Of a stretch of 64,000 bases of DNA, positions 11,694 to 23,123 are shown in pieces. This DNA is from Ryuthela nishihirai (Eukaryota; Arthropoda; Arachnida; Araneae; Heptathelidae), in the NCBI GenBank assembly GCA_038380435.1, contig JAWZYU010000028.1, positions 22,986,201 through 23,050,200 on the forward strand. The letters are read 5' to 3'. Under the pieces are notes generated by a model that did not search any database, was not told where the DNA came from, and was given only the letters and a program-made list of their open reading frames with translations. The position numbers and the translations under genes were made by a program. Each line of letters begins with the position of its first letter. Within the stretch, counting starts at the first letter, position 1.

Positions 11694-12790
11694 CTCATCA
11701 CTGATGCTGGTGATAACAGTTTGAAACAAAGCAGTAGTGTTGCGTTGTCATGATGCAGAAATGATTCCCCCCTCGAAATTCTGGTCTTTTTTTAAGTACT
11801 GCACGGCGAAGATTTCTTCGAAGGACTTCATAAGATTTCTTATTCATTGTTGACCACCGTGGAATTCCTTTACAATCAAAAACACCAGAACTATTTGTTT
11901 CTCGGCCGACTTCCCAACTCGAAATCTCTTGTGTTGTGGTGCACTTGATCGGTTCCATTCGCTGCATTAACGTTTACTTCCTGGATGATAGTAGAAAATC
12001 CAAGTTCCATCTATTGTCGCAATATGTTGCACATATCTTTCATCCTCCTCCTCAAACCTCGACAACTAGTTTCGACACCCACGAAAACATTTTGATTTTG
12101 TTCGGGGATCAGGTTGTTCAGCATCCAACGATCACAAAAAACCTGACATTTTGAATTGCTCTGAAAGGCCCATTCTTGCTGGCAGTGCACTCAAGGTTAT
12201 TCCGAGGTCTTCCTTGAGAATAGGGGCGGGGGTGGCTCAGTCGGTAGCGCGCCAGGCTCGTAATCTGTAGTTCCCAGGTTCGAGTCCCGGCTGGGTCAGC
12301 GTTGAGATTTATCTCCGCAAAATTCCCCGTCCTGCCCACGGTCAGTAGGAGACACCGATGGGCTTGGAAAGGCCGCCATTCATCTGGTGGGAGTTGAGCC
12401 ATGGCCCCGTGTGTTGCAGAGCACATACCCTGTGCACGTTAAAGGACACACTGGATGGCTTTGACGGGAGGCTACCATCTGTCTCCCAACAACTGTTCCA
12501 GTAGGTTCCCTCCCCCAACCTTCTCTGAGCCTTCGGGGTCCATGTGACCTCGCCATTTAGCCCATGGTGGGCAAAAAAGTGCCGCTCAGAGGTAAAACAA
12601 CCCAAATCCTTGAGAATATCCTTGAGTCGTGCGATTTGTTTCGCATTAATGGAAATGCTTGGTTGTCCAGATCTTGGTTCGTCCTCCAGAGAATCGCGCC
12701 CTTTTGTAAAACGTTTATGCCATTTGAAAATCGCGGTTCGCAAGCACTTGAGTGTCCATACACTTGAGTCATTTTTTTTTTGCTATTCTC
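11694..12790 (-). pseudogene. Mariner-type transposase pseudogene, interrupted by a SINE
   Basis: The minus strand shows a mariner helix-turn-helix region (IFKWHKRFTKGRDSLEDEPRSG, 12650-12740) leading to ARLKDILKD. After the SINE-A (12223-12606) come a degraded TIDGTWIFYYHPGSK block, PQHKRFRVGKSA, YEVLRRNLRRAVLKKRPEF and CIMTTQHY, a frameshifted remnant of the usual HHDNA catalytic site. Stops and shifts break it many times. The SINE TSD lies inside the transposase frame, so the SINE is younger. Confidence 0.75.
12223..12606 (+). mobile_element. SINE-A, full-length copy in the mariner relic (family description)
   Basis: The family is about 385 bp. The head is tRNA-like, with A-box tggctcagtcggtagcgcg and a perfect B-box ggttcgagtcc. 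The tRNA anticodon loop position reads CTCGTAA. The middle has gatgggacgttaagccgtgg and ccctgtgcacgttaaagaac, a block kept in every copy. The end is gtaaaacaacccaaccc, not poly(A). It has no ORF of its own and would depend on an unidentified LINE. This copy has a perfect 12-bp TSD (tccttgagaata at 12211-12222 and 12607-12618). Confidence 0.95.
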
Positions 12791-12799
12791 TGTACACTA

Positions 12800-13276
12800 C
12801 TTAAACAAGCACGTAACCAGGTTTACTCTCGATGGAGGTCCGAGAGTTTTGTTTCAGGGAGGGTTCGAAATTTACTTTTGGAGGGGCGCGAAGAATTGTC
12901 AGATTATAAGACTTGAGTAGGGTTTCCCAATTACTAAAATATTCCATCAGGCAGGAAAGATTAAAATTATTTTCTATATGGAATAAAAATTTTAAATTGT
13001 TTCTTAAATCAGTTTTAGTGTCGGGTATAAAATATAGGGCTAAAATGAAATTATTCAAAGCCAACTGTTTGGCTTTCAAAGCAGGTAGATAAGTTTAAGA
13101 TTTTGCATAATGCGACTGAATTTTTCCAAGGGGTGCAGACACCTCTCCCCCCTTGCTCCCTGGATTCCCTTTACACTTAAGTCTCGGCGAACACAATAAC
13201 ATAACATACACCGCTGCTCAATTTCCAGATCAGCTATAGCCTGCAAAATATCCCACACACAAAAACGACCGTCTTT
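12800..13276. other. Unique sequence, no recognised feature
   Basis: Short ORFs only. The ggttcgaaa / ggaggggcgcgaag stretch hints at an old repeat, not identified. Confidence 0.35.
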
Positions 13277-13287
13277 CCCAAAGCAAG

Positions 13288-13664
13288 GGGTGGCTCAGTC
13301 GGTAGCGCGCCAGTCTCGTAATCTATAGTTCCCAGGTTCGAGTCCCAGCTGGGTCAGCGTTGAGATTTATCTCCGCAAAATTCCCCGCCCTGCCCACGGT
13401 CAGTAGGGGACACCGATGGGCTTGGAAAGGCCGCCGTCCGTCGGATGGGACGTTAAACCGTGGTTCCGTGTGCTGGAGAGCCATACCCTGTGCACGTTAA
13501 AGAACACGCTGGATGGCCTTGACGGGAGTCTACCATCTGTCTCCCAACAGCTGTTCCAGTGGGTCCCCTCCCCCAACCTTCTCTGAACCTTCGGGGTCCA
13601 TGTCACCTGGCCATTTAGCCCATGGTGTGCAAAAAAAGTGCCGCTCAGAGGTAAAACAACCCAA
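13288..13664 (+). mobile_element. SINE-A, nearly full length
   Basis: TSD cccaaagcaag at 13277-13287 and 13665-13675. The extreme 5' G-rich bases are lost. Confidence 0.93.
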
Positions 13665-13679
13665 CCCAAAGCAAGAAGC

Positions 13680-14160
13680 GACAAGGAGTGGCAACGTACT
13701 GTTCTGCTGCTACTTGCGACTGTATTGCAAAAGTGTTTCGATTTGCACACACTTCTTCGTGCTCTTGAAGAGTCGCTGTGTTGCCACATATCACGTATTA
13801 ACTCGTATGAAAAGTTGCTAATTGTTGGCGGCGTCAGTACACGAATTAAATGATCCTCCTGCACTTATAAAGCCATTCCTGCTGCAATGCATCAGAAATC
13901 TTAATGTACACTCAATATGCAAAATAATTGTGTCATTCATATTATATTAATTTTTATTGTTTTATGTAAGTTACATTACCGCCATTGTAAAATTCAGCAG
14001 AGTTGTTAATAAATTAGTTTGTGGTATCTGCAGAAGCGGTTTCAGATATAAACTAAAGTTTGAAGCAAATTACACTGGTTTACAAGGTTTTTATAACATG
14101 AACAATTGTAGCTGTCTTTAACTATTTATCAGGTGCTGATTTCAGATTTGGCCTTAAAAA
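13680..14160. other. Unique sequence, no recognised feature
   Basis: AT-rich with no repeat of this window. Confidence 0.5.
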
Positions 14161-14170
14161 GTGTCTAGCA

Positions 14171-14499
14171 CAGTGGCGTACTCAGGAGTTAATCTTGGGG
14201 GTGGCCGAGGGGCCCGCTGGCCAGGCTCGGGAAAACGAAGTAGTGCTCGGTCCGCCCGATTCGTTCACCTTGTGTTCACATCGGCCGTTATTCCCGAGAG
14301 CTATAGGGTATCTCCACCTTATGTGACCGCTAATTCATAAGTAGGAAAGAAATAGAAGACACGACACAACATAAATATAAAAAATGAATTTTAATTAGGA
14401 AAAGATTTTTGGAAAATTTTCTAGTGTTTTTTTTCCTTTTTCTTTGGGGCGGCGCCAGGGCCCCTTGCCCCCCCCCCCCCCCCTCTGGGTGCGCCACTG
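14171..14499. mobile_element. hAT-type MITE with perfect 8-bp TSD
   Basis: Terminal repeats cagtggcgta and gcgccactg are flanked on both sides by gtctagca (14163-14170, 14500-14507). The 329 bp interior is GC-rich at the ends with a C run near 14470, and has no ORF of note. Confidence 0.8.
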
Positions 14500-14738
14500 G
14501 TCTAGCACGTCACGTTTTTATGTTATTGGCCATTCTGACTCCTATTAAGATCTTCCTATATTGACACCTCCAGGCAGCTAGCCAGGCAGCTAGAAGGATA
14601 CTAGATATTTAACTTTTTGTGACTGGCAACACTGATTGCCAAGTGGGAGAAAACATCTAACCTCAGACCGCCATTCTTGTTGTTTTCATTGTAGGAGGAA
14701 CACGTGCTGTACGTTGAAGAGTGAATTTTGGCTTTTAA

Positions 14739-16430
14739 ATGGCACAAAGGGAGCGTCGCAGATGTGTTAATGTGCCAGATAAGTTTTGTTATGTATGTGG
14801 AAATTATGTTTTAAAATCCCATAGTCGTTCTTTGATAAAGATTGTGAAGAAAGCCTATAACTTGTATTTTGGATGTCATGTTTGCAGATCAGGACAAAAT
14901 ATGGGTTCCACATATGTGCTCCATTTCGTGCTTCGTTGGCCTGAGTGAATGGTTGAAAGGTAAGATAAAATCAATGCCCTCTGCAGTTCCAATGGCTTGA
15001 CGTGATCCAACTAGTCACTTGCATGATTTTATGTTTGTTTAACTAAAGTGTCGGGCTTTTTAAAAAAGAACTAAAGCAAAATATCCAAATGTGTCTTCAG
15101 CCATATGGCCAGTTCCTCATGGAAAAGATCTTCCTATACCAACACCTCCATACAACTGGGAGGAGTTGGATTCACATTCATCAGAGGAAGACTTTGAGCA
15201 CATACAGATCCTGATCCTACATACACCCCTAAAAAGTTAGAAGAGCCTCATCTGATTCAGCAAAATGAACTAAATGATCTTATTCGAGACTTAGGACTTT
15301 CCAAACAAAAAGCTGAGGTTTTAGGTTCAAGACTTCAAGAGTGGAATCTTCTGGCCAAGGGTACCAGAGTTTCTCTGTTCAGAAAGAGAAATATGACTTT
15401 ATCTGCATATTACGAAATGCAAGATAGTTTGTGTTTCAGCACAAACATTTCATGGCTGATGGAAGAAATTGGAACAACTCACGACCCTAAGGAATGGCGT
15501 CTATTCATAGATTCGTCAAAATTCAGCTTAAAAGCTGTCCTTTTGCATAAAGGAAACCAAAAACCTTCCATTCTAGTGATACACGCTGTGGGAATGAAGA
15601 AAACGTATGAAGTATGGAAAAAAAATACGCACTGCTGTAAAATTAGACCAGTTTAAGTAGACAATATGTGGTGACCTAAAAGTCATATCTCTCTTGCTCG
15701 GGCTTCAAATTAGGCTTCCCAAAATTTTGCTGTTTTCTACGTTTGTGGAACAGTAAGGGCCAGAAAGGAACACCATAAAACAAAAGACTGGCCCAAAAAT
15801 GAAATGTTTTTATTCCTGGAAAGAGTAATGTGAGGTATAAGCCTTTAGTTGACCCCTCTGATGTTCTGCTCCCACCACTACACATCAAACTGGGGCTTAT
15901 GGAAAATTTTGTAAAGGCTATGGACAAAACTGGTGAAGGGTTTTTACACTTGTAGGAAAAATTTCCAAAACAAATCTAATTTTCCAAAACATTTTCCAAA
16001 CCTAAGTGATGACAAACTCAAAGATGGATCTTTGTTGGTCCTCAGATCAGGAAGCTACTGAATGATACTGTCTTCGAAGGAAAACTGAATATGAAGGAGC
16101 GCGTTGCATGGAAATACTTCACGTCTCTGGTTCAGAGTTTTCTGGGAGAATCACAAAGAGGAAAACTACCATCAGCTCATTCAAGATCTTCTCAAAAACC
16201 TTGAAAATCTTGGCTGCTGAATGTCTTTGAAGATCCATTTCTTACACTCGCATCTCGACTTCTTTCCCAAGAACGTAGGAGCTGTCAGTGATGAACCAGG
16301 GGAAAGATTTCACCAGGATATCCGAACCATGGAGGAGAGATACCAAGGCAGGTGGGACACAGCAGTGATGGGTAACTACTGCTGATTCTTGCAGAAGGAA
16401 GATACCTCAGCACATAAAACACAAAAATGA
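14739..16430 (+). pseudogene. Intronless pseudogene of a multi-copy arthropod protein family
   Basis: The N-terminus (14739-14885) has an intact start and a zinc-binding-like CYVCG followed by FGCHV. After a frameshift, DQDK.WVPHIC continues at about 14888. Next come a proline-rich segment (SAIWPVPHGKDLPIPTPP, about 15100) and the best block at 15240-15620 (IRDLGLSKQKAEVL, EWRLFIDSSKFSLKAVLLH). Broken frames then give FCCFL, LLPPLHIKLGLM, GPQIRKLL, WKYFTSLVQSFLG, DEPGERFHQD and TMEERYQGRWD to about 16370. I recognise the series as a protein repeatedly annotated as uncharacterised in arthropod and other invertebrate genomes. Its function is unknown to me, and its copy number suggests a transposon link. 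Several frameshifts and stops make this copy dead. Confidence 0.65.
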
Positions 16431-16618
16431 ACTTCTTGTAAGTATAAATACAGTATATACTGTATTTATACTACAGTATATATACAGTATATACTGTATT
16501 TGTACAGTATAATACTTCTTGTAAGTATTCAGTTTCTATTGAATACTTACAAGAAGTTCATTTTTCAGGGCTGATGGAAGAACATGGGTAAGGATCATTT
16601 ATGATCCTTACCCATGTT
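16422..16618. repeat. Nested inverted repeats at the end of the pseudogene
   Basis: Aaaaatgaacttcttgtaag recurs inverted at about 16545-16566, enclosing repeated cagtatatactgta palindromes. A separate 38-bp near-perfect hairpin is at 16581-16618 (aacatgggtaaggatcat and its complement around tt). Confidence 0.8.
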
Positions 16619-16619
16619 T

Positions 16620-17149
16620 TCTTATTTTGCATTTCAATATTATTTCATTTGTTACTTTATATTCAGTGATCTATAACTATGATGTTTCTAATTTTTTTCC
16701 CTGTAATCATATAATTAATTAATGAGTTTTAAGTTGCAATTTAAAAAAATAGTCATATTTATTTTCATTTATCATATAAGCGTATTTATTGAAATTTGAA
16801 ATACATCAATCCGTTATTTAAAGCAAAACTGTACGTGCTGCATATTTTTCACAGCCATATTTGAATTCAGCATCCCAAAATTAGTTCACAACATTCTGTT
16901 TGGCCAATGCTATAAAAAAAAGTTTCAGTTTGTTTTTCTAATGTTATCTATCTACCTTTGAGTGTGTAGAAATTACTTGATTTGTGTAATTTAAAAATGA
17001 GCATTGCTTCTTGTGATTTATAGTACAAATATATATGATTTGATTATCTTTTTGTAGTTTATCTACTAAATTATAATTTTATCAGTGATAAGTTACCACT
17101 CTATAAATAAATTTGGTGAAATATGTAGGGTGCTTCTTTCTAAATTAAT
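16620..17149. other. AT-rich sequence after the pseudogene
   Basis: Nothing recognisable. Confidence 0.5.
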
Positions 17150-17353
17150 AAAAAAATAAATACCCCTTCAAGCAGCTGCTTGCCACAGAGGTCTGACAGG
17201 AGCCTGTCAGTTTATATGCCATAGTAGAAGATCTGAGAGGATGGCAGGACCTCAGCAGAAAACAACACGAACATCCATGCCTTACCCGGGGCTCGAACCC
17301 AGGTCCCGTAGATCAGTAGTCAAGCGCGCTAACCACTCGGCCACGGGACGGCC
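17150..17353 (-). mobile_element. SINE-B, full length
   Basis: Complete. The flanks hold a possible imperfect duplication, tctaaatta / cctaaattta. Confidence 0.88.
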
Positions 17354-18084
17354 TAAATTTATAACAATATGAAATATCTGAGTTCACAATCTTTGAATAA
17401 CTTCGTATAGCGAAAAGAGAAGTTCGATAGAAAGTGATATTCGTACTTTAATCCAAGTGATTTCAAATTGTTGCTTGATGAGAACTATTATTAAATTAGA
17501 ACGCTGATTAATAAGGAATGAATTAATTCAGAACGCTGATTAATTAGGGAATATGGATGTTTGTTCAATTGATTGTTCAGGTGATTAAAAATAGATTACC
17601 AGTTTAAACTAAACTTCATCTTTTATTACCATTCCTTTTAATATACTTTCTCTACATAGATAAGGAGTGTACTTCGGTAAAAATGATAAAATGTAGCCAA
17701 GACTACGTTCGGAAATTGCTGAAATGTGAAGATTAAAAATAATCATGATTTTAGTTTTGTTTTAATAATTTAATGTAATTTTAATGTAATTTTTAAAATG
17801 TAATTTTTAATTTTAGTTTTGTTTAATAGTTAATGATGTTTTGATAGTTAAAATTGCCCCTCAGTCTTTGTAAGCCCATTCTCTTTGGCATTAGCTGAGT
17901 TTAAAATAGAAACTGAAGCGCTAAAAAGTTCCGTTCTGCCACTGATTTTCTAGAAAATTATATTTCTAAAAATGTTGCAAGCATTCAGTACTGAAATCTG
18001 GTCAATACATAGCAATGACAAGTCTTAGTCAAAATATGAAATCAAAAAACCTAATGAATGATCCAAAAATATTTTCTTTCCTGA
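17354..18084. other. AT-rich unique sequence
   Basis: Only local direct repeats (taatgtaattttaatgtaat near 17770; gaacgctgattaat near 17498 and 17533). Confidence 0.5.
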
Positions 18085-18260
18085 TCTAAGGGACCTGGGT
18101 TCGAGCCTCGGGTAAGGCATGGATGTTCGTGTTGTTTTCTACTGAGGTCCTGCCATCCTCTGAGATCTTCTACTGTGGCATATAAACTGACAGGCTCCTG
18201 TCAGACCTCTGTGGCAAGCAGCTACTTGAGGGGGTATTTATTTTATTTATTTATTATCTT
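18085..18260 (+). mobile_element. SINE-B, 5' truncated
   Basis: Begins near gatctaagggacctgggttc, at the anticodon arm. Body and ATTT tail are complete. Confidence 0.85.
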
Positions 18261-18729
18261 TATGTGAGAGAAAATTCTTGCACTCGCCGTGAACTTAGCA
18301 TCGCATTTTGTCTTTTACATTCAGCGAAGTTTCATCCGCCTTCGCTTGGAAGTAATCTTACTGCCTTAAGATGTCATGAACTTGAAACCTAAATAAATGT
18401 CCTCTGGTAAATAATCTGGTAAATTATTTATATTGGAATATGCATATCATGACACTAAGCATGTACAGAGCCTTATTAATATTAAAAAAGAGTATACATA
18501 GACTTTAAAAATGCAGTTTCAAAGTCTAGTCCGCTGTTCCATGGCGCCTCATATTATCAGATCTAATTTTCTGCACGGGATGCATATAATAAACGTGCTT
18601 TATTTATTTATTTCTCTGTCTAGACAGTTTCTTCTCTATCTGACTGACTCAGATCAGATTTCTGTCTATCGACCTCAAACATTTCCAATACGAGAGCGAC
18701 CACGTCTTCTTCTCTTTAACGATGCCTCG

Positions 18730-19210
18730 ATGTGAAATTCCCTGACGGTCCTTCATTGATTAGACCTCGTACTTCCGGTGAGGAAGAGATCCTGTGACCT
18801 TTGCTGTATGAACCGGAGCCTCTTTCGGATCCTTTCCGTGGCCCGCTAGCGCACGTGCCTGGCCCTGATGGCTTGGGCGGGTCGTAGTGGCGCAAGGGGG
18901 CGTGTTCTCCGATATCTACAGGTAAAGCTGGGGTTGCCATAGCGACAGGATGGCTGAAGCGGGCAAACAAGCGTTGCACTGCAGATGGTTGAGCCCGGGG
19001 ATGTTGACTTTGCAGCAGAGCTCGTGCAACGGGAGAGCGAGGTGTCAACAGAAGGATCACGTGAACAACATTCAGATGGGAGCGAATGAATTTCGTTTTG
19101 GGATCAAACTCATCTGGAATGGGGAAAACTGGAATCTGGAATGGGGGATCTCATCTGGAATGGGGAAATCCGAAACACTAGAAACAGCAGGTAGAAGCTC
19201 CTCGACCGTT
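18730..19210 (+). promoter_or_regulatory. GC-rich patch, candidate promoter or 5' non-coding exon
   Basis: This stretch is visibly richer in G, C and CpG than its AT-rich surroundings and is not made of the window's repeat families. A possible donor (ACAG|GTAAAG) lies at 18922. It is on the right strand and side to be an upstream exon of the neurexin gene 19 kb away. ORFs on both strands here look uninformative. Function is a guess from composition only. Confidence 0.25.
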
Positions 19211-19224
19211 ATTTTGGATGTTAG

Positions 19225-19815
19225 GGTTGGGTTGTTTTACCTCTGAGCGACACTTTTTTGCACACCATGGGCTAAATGGCCAGGTCACAAGGAACCCAAA
19301 GGTTCAGTGTTACCTCTGAGCGACACTTTTTTGCACACCGTGGCTAAATGGCCAGGTCACAAGGACCGCAAAGGCTCAATGTTACCTCTGAGCGACACTT
19401 TTTTTGCACACCATGGGCTAAATGGCCAGGTCACAAGGACCCCAAAGGCTCAGTGTTACCTCTGAGCGACACTTTTTTTGCACACCATGGGCTAAATGGC
19501 CAGGTCACAAGGACCCCAAAGGCTCAGTGAAGGCTGGGGAAGGGGACCCACTGGAACAACTGTTGGGCCTCCCATCAAGGCCATCCAGAGTGTTCTTTAA
19601 CGTGCACGGGTATGGCTCTCTCGCACACGGGGCCACGGCTTAACGTTCCATCAGACGGACGGCGGCCTTTCCAAGTCCATCGGTGTCCCCTACTGACCGT
19701 GGGCAGGGCGGAGAGTTTTGCGGAAATAAATCTCAACGCTGCCCCAGCTGGGACTCGAACCTGGGAACTACAAATTACGAGTCTGGCGCGCTACCGACTG
19801 AGTCACCCCCGCCCC
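19225..19815 (-). mobile_element. SINE-A with four-fold repeated tail
   Basis: TSD attttggatgttag at 19211-19224 and 19816-19829. The tail segment restarting at ttacctctgagcgac is repeated at about 19309, 19382 and 19456, in 73-75 bp units. Confidence 0.93.
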
Positions 19816-20199
19816 ATTTTGGATGTTAGCCTCGTATTTGTTACAATGCATTTTGAACTAATGATAGAATTCTTATGGAGGGTGTTTTTCAACTACAAGC
19901 CATAAACATTTTTATGATTTCTATTTATTTTTTATTAGCATTTCACAAGTCAAATATTTTGCGACACAAATTTGATCTCTGGATTGAAAATCAAAGCATC
20001 ATTTTTCTTTTCCTATTTCGTTTTGTTTTTAGCCCAGGTCATGACTCGGAGGACTCGGATGGGCAACTCCTAATTGTGAACTGTTGCCCAGAAAAAAATA
20101 ACTCTCTAACAGCACCCGCGCCTTTCTGGGAATCTACTCTTCTTAACTGAAGAACTCCAAAAGTGACCTGGCCTTTAAAAGCCGACATTTTTTCCCTTG

Positions 20200-20430
20200 T
20201 ACCGATGGGATTGGAAATTCCGTCGTCCGTCAGATGGGACCTTAAGCCGTCGAACCGTGTTCTGGAGAGCCATACACTGTGCACGTTAAAGAACAACGCT
20301 GGATGGCCCTGACCATCTGTTTCCAAACAGCTGTCCAATGGGTCACCTCCCCCATCCTTCTCTGACCCTTGGGGGTCCTTGTGACCTGGCCATTTAGCTC
20401 ATTGCATGCAAAAAGGTAACGCTCAGAGTC
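20200..20430 (+). mobile_element. SINE-A, old partial copy
   Basis: Diverged middle and tail only (cgatgggattgg through catttagctcattgcatgc). No tRNA head. Confidence 0.75.
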
Positions 20431-20750
20431 AGTACCCGTCGACGGCGTGCAGCATAGAGGCAGCCTGATTCACGGCGCGTGTGATGGTTCACCCATTCAC
20501 TTTTACTTTTCCTTAAGCAGTTTTGCTTCATTTACGTTATATTTATCAATTTGGGGATTATTTCATTTTGTGAACATTGCAATCCTCGTTCCGATATAAT
20601 ATAATCCTCGTCCTTATAATTTAAATTTAGAAGAGCTTATAGACAGTTTTATTGTGCGATATCCGCATAGAGCAAACATTTCATTAATATTATTATATAA
20701 TTGTTTTGCATTAATGTTTCTCTTGTAATAAAAACAAAATAGCAATTGGA

Positions 20751-21202
20751 GAGGCGGGGGTGGCTCAGTCGGTAGCGCGCCAGGCTCGTAATCTGTAGTT
20801 CCCAGGTTCGAGTCCCAACTGGGTCAGCGTTAAGATTTATCTCCACAAAATTCCCCGCCCTGCCCACGGTCAGTAGGGGACACCGATGGGCTTGAAAAGG
20901 CCGCCGTCCGTCGGATGGGACGTTAAGCCGTGGTCCCGTGTGCGGGAGAGCCATACCCTGTGCACGTTAAAGAACACGCTGGATGGCCTTGACGGGAGGC
21001 TACCATCTGTCTCCCAACAGCTGTTCCAGTGGGTCCCCTCCCCCAACATTCTCTGAGCCTTCGGGGTCCATGTGATCTGGCCATTTAGCCCATGGTGTGC
21101 AAAAAAGTGCCGCTCAGAGGTAAAACAACCCAACCCAACCCAACCTATCCATTTAGCCCATGGTGTGCAAAAAAGTGCCGCTCAGAGGTAAAACAACCCA
21201 AC
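20751..21202 (+). mobile_element. SINE-A with duplicated tail
   Basis: Full-length copy to about 21147, then a second 55-bp tail piece (ccatttagcccatgg to caaccc) at 21148-21202. Confidence 0.92.
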
Positions 21203-21544
21203 CCTGCCTGCCCTGCCTGGACTGCGTTTTCAGTCCTAAGTGTTAAAAAATGCTTTACCATAATCTCCCGACTGTCATTCGTTCTTTTGGTTTGCTTGTC
21301 CTTCGAGACACCAGCATCAGTCTCGATAGCACTGCCCAGTCGACAGCAGAACCAGTTCCACCGTGAGTCGCTGTTTCCCTTTACAGACTTTTCTCTTTGC
21401 AGGATGGGAAAAGCCTTTACACCCGATTTCGTGTATCGGCAATTCTTTGTCAGCCATGGCGTCGCGCACTCAGACTTCTTGCCTGTCTTTACAGATGGTC
21501 CAAGATCGGTCTGCTGTGATACTACAGTGTTCCGTCTTCACTAA

Positions 21545-21931
21545 GTTGGGTTGTTTTACCTCTGAGCGGCACATTTTTTGCACACCATGGGCTAAATGGC
21601 CAGGTCACATGGACCCCGAAGGCTCAGAGAAGGTTGGGGGAGGGGACCCACTGGAACAGCTGTTGCTAGACAGATGGTAGCCTCCCGTCAAGGCCACCCA
21701 GCGTGTTCTTTAACGTGCACAGGGCATGGCTCTCCCGCACACGAGGCCACGGCTTAACGTCCCATCCGACGGACGGCGGCCTTTCCAAGCCCATCGGTGT
21801 CCCCTACTGACCGTGGGCAGGGCGGGGAAATTTTGCGGAGATAAATCTCAACGCTGACCCAGCTGGGACTCGAACCTGGGAACTACAGATTACAAGCCTG
21901 GCGCGCTACCGACTGAGCCACCCCCGCCCCC
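21545..21931 (-). mobile_element. SINE-A, full length
   Basis: Complete. The flanks show no clear duplication. Confidence 0.92.
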
Positions 21932-22097
21932 ATCACCGCCAGATCCATACTTAAACTACCAGAGGTGTTTCTCCATAGAGCTCCTGGCATAGTGTCAGAG
22001 ATCTTTGTCTGAGCCCATGTATAGCAAACTCTTTTAAAACAAAACTATTTTCAACCCATGAGAGTCATCCTTTAGCAGGAATCGCGAGGAAGTTGTA

Positions 22098-22713
22098 CAG
22101 TCGCTCAAAAAAGTATCCGAACACTATGGTTGATTACAGAATTCAGAAGAAATATCTGGAAACCATTTTTCTTTTTAGAAATTAGTGATCTGGCAACCTT
22201 CGTGTCACGTGACACGAAGGTTGCCAGGTCAGTAATTTCTAAAAAAATATCGTTGCCAGATATTTCTTCTGAATTCTGTAATCAACCGTAGTGTTCGGAT
22301 ACTTTTTAATATATATAATGAGTATGAATATATAATGCAATGAATATGAAGCGTGTGCAGTTACCGTTCACAGCAAACTGGAGCGGTTGCGATTAATGTT
22401 CACAGCACATTGGATCGTGTGAGCTCACAAAAACCTGGATCGTGTGGGCTCACTCACGGAAATATTGAGCGTGTGCAGTTACCGTTCACAGCAAACTGGA
22501 GCGTGTGCAGTAACTGCACACGCTCCAGTTTGCTGTGAACGGTAACTGGAGCGTGTACAGTTGCTGTACACGCTCCAAATATTTTTCCTGAATTCTGTAA
22601 TCACGTGACACGAAGGTTGCCAGATCACTAATTTCTAAAAAAAAATCGTTGCCAGATATTTTTTCTGAATTCTGTAATCAACCATAGCGTTCGGATACTT
22701 TTTTGAGCGACTG
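22098..22713. mobile_element. Composite palindromic MITE, full-length copy
   Basis: Inverted termini (cagtcgctcaaaaaagtatc at left, its complement at right) are flanked by TA (22096-22097, 22714-22715), so this is Tc1/mariner type. The left 210 bp is itself a near-perfect palindrome centred on gtgtcacgtgacac (about 22210). The right half carries nested inverted copies of the motif gcgtgtgcagttaccgttca. No ORF is credible. Confidence 0.85.
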
Positions 22714-23123
22714 TACTTGCTTCGCTCAGCTTAAGTCATCCCTTTATTACGGAATCCTAGAGGCGGACGACGAACCTAAGTGCAAGTTTTGTGGCACCGT
22801 TTTAAGTGCTAAACATATTTCAATTGATTGCATCGGTTGTAAATATCATTAATGTTTTTGACTTGAAATCTATTAATATATTTTTCCTTTCCGTCCCATC
22901 ATCCCCTTACACTCGGATACCTTTTATCCGATGACTCGCTTTTTAACACCTATTTTTCACTTTTTATGTATTGCTGGTTATTTTTGACATTTCTAAAAGT
23001 TTAACTTTGAATTTTTGATTCCGCACTTTTCTTCTGCTTTTTACATTTGTCCTTTACACCCATTGTTAATTTTCGTCTTTTACCATTGTGGGTTCTTTTT
23101 TGAACTGGGTTTTGTGCCCATTG

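Noticed and set aside
16440..16520. Rho-independent-type terminator hairpins
   Set aside because: The genome is eukaryotic, and the hairpins are part of a palindromic repeat cluster.
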